64,000 nucleotides of DNA. It comes from Barthelona sp. PCE (lineage: Eukaryota > Metamonada: BaSk clade). Positions 8,375 to 16,877 of the stretch are shown here, in pieces. The stretch's first letter is position 1; each line of letters begins with the position of its first letter. Location: positions 1,240,001 through 1,304,000 of the forward strand of contig JAUFOR010000008.1 of NCBI GenBank assembly GCA_040285745.1. The letters are read 5' to 3'. The position numbers and the translations under genes were made by a program. Below the pieces are notes generated by a model. The model was not told the DNA's origin and did not search any database. It saw only the letters and a program-made list of their open reading frames with translations.

Positions 8375-10604
8375 ATTGTTTTTCTTTTACTGAGGTATAG
8401 CAGGCAGGGGTAAAGGTCGAGATGTACAGGGGCCTAGTTGGCGAGGAAGTCAAGGGGCAGAGGCTTAGTCATGAACGCTTCACGCTCAGGGCCAACTGAT
8501 ACGAAGTGTACCGGCACGCCAGTAAACTCTTCGATGAACTCAACGATATCCTTGGCAGATTGGGGGAGCAGATCGTACTGCCTTACATCGGCAACCTCTC
8601 CAGGGCCGGGCATAGTTGTGTAAATAGGCTTGGCATCAAATTGCTGTTGAGCCGAAAAAGGAACGTGGTCCAGAATTGTGCCATCAGGAAGCTCGTATGC
8701 TGTGCAAATCTTGATCTCCTTGAACTGACTGAGGACATCTAGCATCGTTAGCGCACAGATATTGGCGCCGGAAGTTGTGAGTGAGTGCTTGAGGGCAACA
8801 AGATCGAGCCATGTACAACGTCTGGGACGACCTGTGGTTGTACCGAACTCGTTTCCAACAACACGAATTGCATCAGCGGTCTCGGATTCAATCTCTGATT
8901 CTCCAACAAGAGGGCCTGCACCAACACGAACAGAGTATACCTTGCTTACGCCGAGGATGACGTCGAGTGAGTTGGGAAGAAGACCTGTGCTCTGGGGAAT
9001 ACCAAGAGTCGTTGTGTGTGATGATGTGCAGTAGGGAGATGTGGACCAATCAATGTCGAGAAAGAAACCATTGGCGAGCTCGACGAGGATGGAGTCACCG
9101 CGGTTACTGGCTTCACGGAGCATGGCCTCAGCGCCTTCGAAGACATAGGGCATGACGTATGATCTGAGTTCCATGAACTTGTCGAAAACCTGCTGAGGGT
9201 CGAAAGGTTCGAACTCGATCTTGTGCTCGGCAGCAAGAGCGCCAAGGACGACGTTCTTGTAGCGACAAACACGGAAGATCTTCTCCTGTATGTCAGCAAC
9301 AGGCATACAAAGATCACCCATACGCATGGCACGGGAACGGGCGCACTTGTCAGCGTATGCGGGGCCGATACCGGACTTGGTTGTACCGATCTTGTTCTTA
9401 CCTGTACGGCTAGCCTCGTTAATGCAGTCCTCAGTGATGTGCCAAGGCATGATGATGTGAGCACGAGAAGAGATCTTGAGCTGCTCGGGAGTACGCTCAA
9501 TACCCAGCTCGTTGCGGGCACGCTCGAGCTCCTTTACGAGCTGAGGCATGTAGATAGCCATTCCTGCACCCATAACAGAGATGATATCGTCATGGAAAAT
9601 TGTTGAGGGAAGTAGGTGAACGTCGAATGAGATAAGCTCGTCTCCCTTCATGATCTTGATTACGTGGCCTGCGTTGTGACCACCGTTAGCACGAACGGAA
9701 TATTTGACATGAGTAGTGATGTCGTAAGATGAACCCTTCTTGGAAGGTGAACGACCCATGGATGAAAGAAGGTCAACGAACTTTCCCTTGCCCTCGTCAC
9801 CGACTTGAGCGCCGAAAGCGACGATAGAACGGGCGTTGTAAAGCTTGGAGTCCATGGGAGTAATGGTAGTTGGATGGTAATGCATAAAGTTACTAAATGT
9901 GAGTTTTTCAGGTTGAGGAGCACACAACATACGAATGAAGTAATAAAACAAAAAGCATAATACTTGTAGAAAGTATATATTCATGGCAGGTGGTCCCCTG
10001 CAAATTGGGTAAAAAACGTTAACCCACGTGTACATCTTCGTATGTACCTTGCTCAGCCGTAAAATATACAAAAATATCTATAGATGCCAACAAAAATTCT
10101 TAAAAGAGAAGATAAGTTGCTAAGAATGAGGTTAAAAAAACTTTTTTTACCCTTTTGCGAACCCTTCTTTTTTAAAGTTGTGCTGTATCGCGTACTTGAT
10201 GCAGCGATAGTGTTGATTCATGTTCCAGGGTCATATCGTAGTCTTATGAAGAAAGCTCTCTTTTTTTCCGAATATTGTAAAATCTAATGCTTCTGTGCGT
10301 GTGGTTGACTGATCTTATCCTACCCTTGCTGTTTTTTGCACGCTTCTACCTATCTATGGTGAGGATAAATTTTTTGGTTCGTATAATCGTGTGTTGTCAA
10401 CCCTAGCTGAGGTGTAAATGTCATATCCAGGCTACAATGCGAAGGAAATATTCGTTTTGACAATGTGCGCCGAGATCCTTTTTCTCGATGATTGTGTGTT
10501 CTTAGTCGTGTTTTCAGTGGCTTTGAAGCTGTAATATGGCGTGTTGCCACCACAACAGCTCTAGGTGGCAAATGACGGTGCAATATGTAAAGCAGGCAAT
10601 TCAA
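8375..10604. repeat. left arm of a 2230-bp inverted repeat
   Basis: This stretch is the reverse complement of 13765-15994. Paired coordinates sum to 24369 at both ends, so the arms have equal length with no net indel. By eye I found three substitutions, all outside the ADSS coding region: 10187/14182, 10348/14021 and 10352/14017. In each the left plus strand has A where the right complement has G. The arm holds the whole ADSS gene, about 60 bp 3' of it and about 750 bp upstream. The upstream part has short open frames (for example 10084-10287) preserved in both arms apart from these substitutions; none is convincing as a gene. Confidence 0.95.
8434..9855 (-). CDS. ADSS: adenylosuccinate synthetase, copy 1
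   Basis: The enzyme couples IMP and aspartate with GTP to make adenylosuccinate, the first step from IMP to AMP. The 473-aa reading starts at M-D-S-K just before the N-terminal G-D-E-G-K-G-K GTP loop. Other family blocks are G-H-N-A-G-H, T-T-K-S-G-I-G-P-A-Y, L-D-I-D with T-S-S, G-R-P-R-R-C-T-W-L-D-L-V-A-L and the C-terminal V-S-V-G-P-E-R. The frame is open 72 codons further upstream with several ATGs and a hydrophobic stretch; I treat that as 5' UTR because family homology begins after M-D-S-K, but an organellar leader cannot be excluded. The protein is identical to that of copy 2. Confidence 0.93.
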   Translation of the reverse strand: MDSKLYNARSIVAFGAQVGDEGKGKFVDLLSSMGRSPSKKGSSYDITTHVKYSVRANGGHNAGHVIKIMKGDELISFDVHLLPSTIFHDDIISVMGAGMAIYMPQLVKELERARNELGIERTPEQLKISSRAHIIMPWHITEDCINEASRTGKNKIGTTKSGIGPAYADKCARSRAMRMGDLCMPVADIQEKIFRVCRYKNVVLGALAAEHKIEFEPFDPQQVFDKFMELRSYVMPYVFEGAEAMLREASNRGDSILVELANGFFLDIDWSTSPYCTSSHTTTLGIPQSTGLLPNSLDVILGVSKVYSVRVGAGPLVGESEIESETADAIRVVGNEFGTTTGRPRRCTWLDLVALKHSLTTSGANICALTMLDVLSQFKEIKICTAYELPDGTILDHVPFSAQQQFDAKPIYTTMPGPGEVADVRQYDLLPQSAKDIVEFIEEFTGVPVHFVSVGPEREAFMTKPLPLDFLAN

Positions 10605-10673
10605 ATGTTCTGTATTTCACAATTTACCCGCTTAAAATATTACTATGCCAACAATACATTGTCAAAAAACTAG

Positions 10674-10937
10674 TATAGAAACAATAAAAATTATTCAAGA
10701 AAAGTTGAGGATCATTTTTCACTACATACACCAGATTTTAAGCATCTGCTACCCCCATACTCATCGTTCACTGCTGGTCCTGATCAGGAAGATCCTGCAA
10801 ATGATTTTGAACAGAGAATGGAAGAACGTACTTTATTTAATTCTTATACTGAAGTAGGTTTATTGACGTCGGGGAACGCTCACGTGGGAAGGCTCGCCTT
10901 CACGTGTAGAGGGTGTTTCGTCCGGGAAGTGGCCTAA
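10674..10937 (+). pseudogene. coding relic inside decayed repeat A
   Basis: A frame without an early ATG stays open from 10674 to a TAA at 10935. Its central part (T-A-G-P-D-Q-E-D-P-A-N-D-F-E-Q-R) aligns base by base with 44745-44800 in repeat B, where a one-base deletion and stops break it. A relic of the end of a mobile-element or multicopy gene is the simplest reading. The protein family was not recognised. Confidence 0.4.
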
Positions 10938-11229
10938 AACCTTTTTTTTTTAAAACCGTATCGGGTCCTACGGACACCTACTACACATGACGGTTCGCTT
11001 CGTCCCCCTCCGCTGTTTACTACCTCAAGTATAAAGTCTGAAGGCTAGCGCCTGTATGTCACCATCACAATTTTTCGGTTTCCTATTTACTTATTTGTTC
11101 TATTTAGTAATTGAAATACTGCTATTTTCAGATGAATGGAATTCCAAACTATGGTAGCCCCGTATGCGGCACCATATCCGAACTTAGATCTCTGTTCCCG
11201 TTAACATGGACTTGACTGGAAGAAAATCA
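10700..11229 (+). repeat. decayed dispersed repeat, copy A
   Basis: It matches 44692-45262 in the same orientation. The order is coding relic, divergent GC-richer section with hairpins around a T-run (10942-10951), then a conserved tail from 11077. Within the tail a 31-nt block (11165-11195) is identical to 45172-45202. Hairpins in A: 10881-10906 (CACGTG ends, one bulge), 10965-10975 (GTCC/GGAC), 10989-11004 (GACG/CGTC) and 11042-11053 (AGGC/GCCT). The tail contains TATTTTCAGATG, which looks like a splice acceptor before an ATG. The copy lies in the loop of the ADSS inverted repeat, about 100 bp from the left arm. Confidence 0.75.
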
Positions 11230-11259
11230 TTGGAATTGCATCTACTAAAATGTGTAAAT

Positions 11260-13437
11260 CTATATGACTGCTGTATTGTTCATCATTGCATGATAATTGG
11301 GCATATGATACTCAACGATGGACGCCTCTGCCATAAACGAAGGAAGGTGGAACCTTTCCACAGTGGGATTCGTTGATTCTGGGTCTTGCTCAACGTTGTA
11401 TGTTTTCAACACCATTGTCTTGGTTTCTTCTTCGTAAATAACTTCCTGAACAACGTTATTAGGCATATTTACGCTGTGAATATCGTTGCCAATATTTGGT
11501 AAAATAGTATTTGTAAAAAATCGCATTTCAATAACGCCATTAACAATGGATACCTTATTAATACCTTGATCTACTTGAATGTACGAATCACCTATGAAAT
11601 TAAAGAAACAGTTACCATCCACTTCATCAACATCTGAATATTTATATATCAAAACGGGTTCCAAAAAAATTCCTGTTGACCAATCTAAACAATGCATATA
11701 CTGTTCCTCACCATCATTATTGTATTTATATGTAACAAAGAGCTGGTGGTCAGCTGTATCTGTTAATGGATGATGACAGAAGACTACATTCGAAACATCA
11801 TCGCCATGATGAAAAGTGATGTGCTTTTGAACCTCAACATCATTATTATTGATCAGCAATTGTAAAAAATGTGTTGAATTAGTACAACTAACACACACAG
11901 AACTTCCAGTGACTGAAGGCTTGCAATCATTTATGTACTCATTTGGTGGAAGCTCCAAAACTTTTGTATTACCAAGATAACCTTGACAAACATTTTCATT
12001 ATACTCAATAAAAAATGGTAACCCAAGAACTAAGCTAACATAACTCAAAAAGCCATCATTTTCAAAAGGAGTTATTATTGGTTTTGATTCTGAGCCTTCC
12101 CAGTGTATTTTAACTATTTCTGGATCTGGTCTTGCATCACACTGTGCAATCATAAAGAAATGCTCTTCCTCAAATGGGTGCATCGATAGTTCTCTGTAAT
12201 TCTTTTCGAACATTAAACTATCGTTAGTCATAACGCTTTTATGTGTGACGATTCTTTTTTCTTTGAAGTAAAAGTAACACTGTCTTTTCATAGTGCTGTC
12301 TGTAAAATGTGCTGTACCATCATACATAACTCTGTGAGGCCAAAAATTTTGCAATCGAATCACCTCGTTATTGACATTTCTAAACTTTATAGGACCAAAA
12401 ACACCCGTTGCATTACAAGTTCCTAAAAACTGGCATTGTTCATTATGAAAAGAATTCGCCAAGTCAAGGTGTTTTATATTATCAAATTGAATATATTCAC
12501 TGCATAAATCACCAGTTGACGACTTAAGCTCCCCGTTTTCAATATGAACAACAGTACAAATAGAGCTATTATAGAAAAGCGCAGAAAATTCATCTTGTGT
12601 CAATGTGAACAAGGAAAAACAAGAACAGTAAGATATTTTCAACTCTACTAACTGTGGGAATCTTTCCAATAGGTCAACACGGTTTCGTTTACGGTCAAAA
12701 ATGATCAATTCTTCAAATCCTCTGCCAAATGAGGCAAAACAAACACATTCAGCATTGTCACATCCAATACAGCTTTGATTATGGACACCTTCTAGCTGTA
12801 CGATATCCGGCTCATGAGCCTCGTCCATATCATCTACGCAGAAATTGTAGTGGAATAACGAAAAACCATTTTCATAATTGCTCATTAATACATATTCAAT
12901 GGAACAATTGCTGTTGGTGGTGTAATGGTTGTATTCTCCAAGGCACCGGTACCGTTCTGTTAGAATATTGAGAATGTAACAATGAGTCGATTCTCCATTC
13001 TGGTGTTCTTCATCAACCTCTGCAATAGAAAAAAAAATGTGGTTCTCATCTAATGGAACAAATTCGCTCGATACATATTTTTGTAAATTATCCAAATCAT
13101 CAAAAGGGAAACGAATCTTTCTGTTTGTGTGTTCATCACTGTTAATTTCGTTGAAATACAGGATTTCAAGATCAGTTAATTGATTATTTTCGCTAAAATG
13201 CTGTTCAACGATCATATATCCTGCTCCAGCTTTTCGCTTGTAATAATACTGAAGTGATTCACACGTTTCTTCAACATATCCACAAAATTCTTCCCCATCA
13301 ACAGCATCAATGAGATTGTGTAAATGAGTGTCTTCTCTAGTTTTGACCATTCTAACACCCTGACCTTCAAAAATAATTTGCCCCTCGGGAAAGGCCCCGA
13401 TGATAAGGTCATCCTCGAATTTACGGATACGAGGCAT
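11260..13437 (-). CDS. orphan 725-aa protein, possible beta-propeller
   Basis: A long ATG-started frame, clearly AT-richer than the flanking ADSS genes. The protein is acidic, with no signal peptide or TM segment. It alternates short hydrophobic strands with polar turns across its length, as in WD-like or other beta-propellers, but no WD, Kelch or YWTD repeat is regular enough to name. Cysteine is frequent in the middle (N-Q-S-C-I-G-C-D-N-A-E-C-V-C). It is the only long gene in the loop between the two ADSS arms. The gene at 20506-22356 has a similar texture; direct homology is not evident by eye. Function unknown. Confidence 0.7.
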   Translation of the reverse strand: MPRIRKFEDDLIIGAFPEGQIIFEGQGVRMVKTREDTHLHNLIDAVDGEEFCGYVEETCESLQYYYKRKAGAGYMIVEQHFSENNQLTDLEILYFNEINSDEHTNRKIRFPFDDLDNLQKYVSSEFVPLDENHIFFSIAEVDEEHQNGESTHCYILNILTERYRCLGEYNHYTTNSNCSIEYVLMSNYENGFSLFHYNFCVDDMDEAHEPDIVQLEGVHNQSCIGCDNAECVCFASFGRGFEELIIFDRKRNRVDLLERFPQLVELKISYCSCFSLFTLTQDEFSALFYNSSICTVVHIENGELKSSTGDLCSEYIQFDNIKHLDLANSFHNEQCQFLGTCNATGVFGPIKFRNVNNEVIRLQNFWPHRVMYDGTAHFTDSTMKRQCYFYFKEKRIVTHKSVMTNDSLMFEKNYRELSMHPFEEEHFFMIAQCDARPDPEIVKIHWEGSESKPIITPFENDGFLSYVSLVLGLPFFIEYNENVCQGYLGNTKVLELPPNEYINDCKPSVTGSSVCVSCTNSTHFLQLLINNNDVEVQKHITFHHGDDVSNVVFCHHPLTDTADHQLFVTYKYNNDGEEQYMHCLDWSTGIFLEPVLIYKYSDVDEVDGNCFFNFIGDSYIQVDQGINKVSIVNGVIEMRFFTNTILPNIGNDIHSVNMPNNVVQEVIYEEETKTMVLKTYNVEQDPESTNPTVERFHLPSFMAEASIVEYHMPNYHAMMNNTAVI

Positions 13438-13764
13438 ATAAAAGTAGTTTGCCGTGATGAAACAAGTGTAAAAAGAGATAGCATAGATTTGAGTTGATTG
13501 TATGGCATATTTCTAAAATGTTCAATTTTATGACAAATGAGAATCGTTTAGAAAGCCGTTGCAAATGTTTACTTTTTTGTACTCTCATCAATAAACTATA
13601 AATTTTTCTCTTTGCAATTTATTCCTTTTTGTCGTTTAAATATTAATAATTATTCGGTTAAATGCTCTTTTAACGCCTATCTAATGGAAATGTGGCTTGA
13701 TTTTTTTTTTTGCTAGCAAAAATGGTAATTAAATGTTTCATTCAAGAAAATTGAATTTTTTTGA
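13438..13764. other. intergenic, AT-rich
   Basis: This is the upstream region of the orphan gene, ending exactly at the right arm of the inverted repeat. It is very AT-rich with homopolymer T runs. No RNA gene or open frame seen. Confidence 0.5.
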
Positions 13765-15994
13765 TTGAATTGCCTGCTTTACATATTGCACCGTCATTTG
13801 CCACCTAGAGCTGTTGTGGTGGCAACACGCCATATTACAGCTTCAAAGCCACTGAAAACACGACTAAGAACACACAATCATCGAGAAAAAGGATCTCGGC
13901 GCACATTGTCAAAACGAATATTTCCTTCGCATTGTAGCCTGGATATGACATTTACACCTCAGCTAGGGTTGACAACACACGATTATACGAACCAAAAAAT
14001 TTATCCTCACCATAGACAGGCAGAAGCGTGCAAAAAACAGCAAGGGTAGGATAAGATCAGTCAACCACACGCACAGAAGCATTAGATTTTACAATATTCG
14101 GAAAAAAAGAGAGCTTTCTTCATAAGACTACGATATGACCCTGGAACATGAATCAACACTATCGCTGCATCAAGTACGCGACACAGCACAACTTTAAAAA
14201 AGAAGGGTTCGCAAAAGGGTAAAAAAAGTTTTTTTAACCTCATTCTTAGCAACTTATCTTCTCTTTTAAGAATTTTTGTTGGCATCTATAGATATTTTTG
14301 TATATTTTACGGCTGAGCAAGGTACATACGAAGATGTACACGTGGGTTAACGTTTTTTACCCAATTTGCAGGGGACCACCTGCCATGAATATATACTTTC
14401 TACAAGTATTATGCTTTTTGTTTTATTACTTCATTCGTATGTTGTGTGCTCCTCAACCTGAAAAACTCACATTTAGTAACTTTATGCATTACCATCCAAC
14501 TACCATTACTCCCATGGACTCCAAGCTTTACAACGCCCGTTCTATCGTCGCTTTCGGCGCTCAAGTCGGTGACGAGGGCAAGGGAAAGTTCGTTGACCTT
14601 CTTTCATCCATGGGTCGTTCACCTTCCAAGAAGGGTTCATCTTACGACATCACTACTCATGTCAAATATTCCGTTCGTGCTAACGGTGGTCACAACGCAG
14701 GCCACGTAATCAAGATCATGAAGGGAGACGAGCTTATCTCATTCGACGTTCACCTACTTCCCTCAACAATTTTCCATGACGATATCATCTCTGTTATGGG
14801 TGCAGGAATGGCTATCTACATGCCTCAGCTCGTAAAGGAGCTCGAGCGTGCCCGCAACGAGCTGGGTATTGAGCGTACTCCCGAGCAGCTCAAGATCTCT
14901 TCTCGTGCTCACATCATCATGCCTTGGCACATCACTGAGGACTGCATTAACGAGGCTAGCCGTACAGGTAAGAACAAGATCGGTACAACCAAGTCCGGTA
15001 TCGGCCCCGCATACGCTGACAAGTGCGCCCGTTCCCGTGCCATGCGTATGGGTGATCTTTGTATGCCTGTTGCTGACATACAGGAGAAGATCTTCCGTGT
15101 TTGTCGCTACAAGAACGTCGTCCTTGGCGCTCTTGCTGCCGAGCACAAGATCGAGTTCGAACCTTTCGACCCTCAGCAGGTTTTCGACAAGTTCATGGAA
15201 CTCAGATCATACGTCATGCCCTATGTCTTCGAAGGCGCTGAGGCCATGCTCCGTGAAGCCAGTAACCGCGGTGACTCCATCCTCGTCGAGCTCGCCAATG
15301 GTTTCTTTCTCGACATTGATTGGTCCACATCTCCCTACTGCACATCATCACACACAACGACTCTTGGTATTCCCCAGAGCACAGGTCTTCTTCCCAACTC
15401 ACTCGACGTCATCCTCGGCGTAAGCAAGGTATACTCTGTTCGTGTTGGTGCAGGCCCTCTTGTTGGAGAATCAGAGATTGAATCCGAGACCGCTGATGCA
15501 ATTCGTGTTGTTGGAAACGAGTTCGGTACAACCACAGGTCGTCCCAGACGTTGTACATGGCTCGATCTTGTTGCCCTCAAGCACTCACTCACAACTTCCG
15601 GCGCCAATATCTGTGCGCTAACGATGCTAGATGTCCTCAGTCAGTTCAAGGAGATCAAGATTTGCACAGCATACGAGCTTCCTGATGGCACAATTCTGGA
15701 CCACGTTCCTTTTTCGGCTCAACAGCAATTTGATGCCAAGCCTATTTACACAACTATGCCCGGCCCTGGAGAGGTTGCCGATGTAAGGCAGTACGATCTG
15801 CTCCCCCAATCTGCCAAGGATATCGTTGAGTTCATCGAAGAGTTTACTGGCGTGCCGGTACACTTCGTATCAGTTGGCCCTGAGCGTGAAGCGTTCATGA
15901 CTAAGCCTCTGCCCCTTGACTTCCTCGCCAACTAGGCCCCTGTACATCTCGACCTTTACCCCTGCCTGCTATACCTCAGTAAAAGAAAAACAAT
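13765..15994. repeat. right arm of the 2230-bp inverted repeat
   Basis: Mirror of 8375-10604. The match ends abruptly on both sides: after 15994 it diverges toward the 16158 gene, and before 13765 into AT-rich loop DNA. No target-site duplication or terminal motif of a known transposon was seen at the borders. A reverse-strand frame at 14082-14285 differs from its mirror by one residue, caused by one of the three substitutions. Confidence 0.95.
14514..15935 (+). CDS. ADSS: adenylosuccinate synthetase, copy 2
   Basis: Encodes exactly the same 473-aa enzyme as copy 1 on the opposite strand, with the same family blocks (G-D-E-G-K-G-K, G-I-G-P-A-Y, R-P-R-R-C-T-W-L-D). Promoter-proximal DNA is duplicated with it, so both copies can probably be transcribed. 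They share about 60 bp after the stop, including an AGTAAA at about 15978, so 3' processing is probably shared too. Identity of the coding DNA implies a very recent duplication or continuing gene conversion. An assembly artefact at a heterozygous inversion or palindrome is the main alternative. Confidence 0.93.
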   Translation: MDSKLYNARSIVAFGAQVGDEGKGKFVDLLSSMGRSPSKKGSSYDITTHVKYSVRANGGHNAGHVIKIMKGDELISFDVHLLPSTIFHDDIISVMGAGMAIYMPQLVKELERARNELGIERTPEQLKISSRAHIIMPWHITEDCINEASRTGKNKIGTTKSGIGPAYADKCARSRAMRMGDLCMPVADIQEKIFRVCRYKNVVLGALAAEHKIEFEPFDPQQVFDKFMELRSYVMPYVFEGAEAMLREASNRGDSILVELANGFFLDIDWSTSPYCTSSHTTTLGIPQSTGLLPNSLDVILGVSKVYSVRVGAGPLVGESEIESETADAIRVVGNEFGTTTGRPRRCTWLDLVALKHSLTTSGANICALTMLDVLSQFKEIKICTAYELPDGTILDHVPFSAQQQFDAKPIYTTMPGPGEVADVRQYDLLPQSAKDIVEFIEEFTGVPVHFVSVGPEREAFMTKPLPLDFLAN

Positions 15995-16157
15995 TTTGTT
16001 TCGCCTCTCCTCTCTTCATTGCTTATGTGCACGTATTATAGGGTGCACATATCTTGGCCTCAACTGTTTTTGAGAATACTCAGTTGATTGTAGTAAACTT
16101 GGATTTTGGGAATTACTCCTTTTCAACAACTTTCAACAACTTACTTTGTGTATAGAA

Positions 16158-16862
16158 ATGACTGAATCAAAAGCGTTTGGGTACGTGAACAATTTACAGA
16201 AGAGAATAGAGAACTTGGAGAAGAAACTCTTAAAGATTGAGTCAAACTCTTCTAAACCTCGCAGCCAACTGAATGCGGATCAAATCCAACAGATTGATGA
16301 CAAGCCAAGCATTGAAAGCAACAAAGCATTAATGGAACGCTTGTTTGTTAAAGCTAAAACTTTTGCCATTGCTGCTCAGGAGCAAATGGATCTATGTATT
16401 AAGGAGGAGCGCGAAATTGCAGCTGCTCAAGTGGAGGAAGCAATTGAAAACACTCATAATGAGGAGGCTGAAGATTTCCTCACTTTTGCTCAAATGATCA
16501 CTTTTGTACGGTTCTTGGAGAGTAATCCTGATCTTATTGGACTTCTTGAACGTGAACGTGAGATTTGGGGTATGCACGGTAGAGAGGTTCCTGATGTTAC
16601 TCCTCTTTATGATTTATCATTACTGCTTGGTTTACTTGATGGAGGCACTGAAGAAATAGCCAAATGTTACAGTGAATTGATTGCTTTTGCTAAAAACAAC
16701 AATGAGCTTATTATTTATGTCGAAACATCATCCATTGTGACTGAAGGTGTTCTTCCTGATGAACCAGAGCCAGAACCAGAACCGGAACCGGAAAGCAGAG
16801 TTAAATTCGGCACAATTCAAGGGGAAATGACTCTTCCAGAGATCACGTTTGGATTCAATTAG
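16158..16862 (+). CDS. unidentified 234-aa protein with coiled coil and Pro-Glu repeat
   Basis: The ATG at 16158 is the first in frame. Residues about 8-30 form a short coiled coil (L-Q-K-R-I-E-N-L-E-K-K-L). A helical acidic middle follows, then a region with L-Y-D-L-S-L-L-L-G-L-L-D-G-G. Near the end lies a run of alternating Pro and Glu, five PEPE-type units, before a short Thr/Phe tail. No TM segment. I do not recognise the family. AGTAAAT, a poly(A)-type signal, follows the stop within a few bases. Convergent with CAP-H, 15 bp apart. Confidence 0.7.
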   Translation: MTESKAFGYVNNLQKRIENLEKKLLKIESNSSKPRSQLNADQIQQIDDKPSIESNKALMERLFVKAKTFAIAAQEQMDLCIKEEREIAAAQVEEAIENTHNEEAEDFLTFAQMITFVRFLESNPDLIGLLEREREIWGMHGREVPDVTPLYDLSLLLGLLDGGTEEIAKCYSELIAFAKNNNELIIYVETSSIVTEGVLPDEPEPEPEPEPESRVKFGTIQGEMTLPEITFGFN

Positions 16863-16877
16863 AAGTAAATGCAGACA

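Noticed and set aside
9223-9606. Long antisense frames inside ADSS and other conserved genes
   Set aside because: Shadows of codon bias in GC-richer genes; products have no sensible composition.
10084-10287. 67-codon ATG frame divergent from ADSS copy 1, mirrored at 14082-14285
   Set aside because: Basic and Phe-rich with no recognised family; preserved only because the arms are nearly identical, and one of the three substitutions changes its protein.
13765-14049. 94-codon frame at the start of the right arm (mirror 10350-10604)
   Set aside because: Starts with TTG, has an in-frame stop immediately upstream and no ATG until late; the left copy ends differently.
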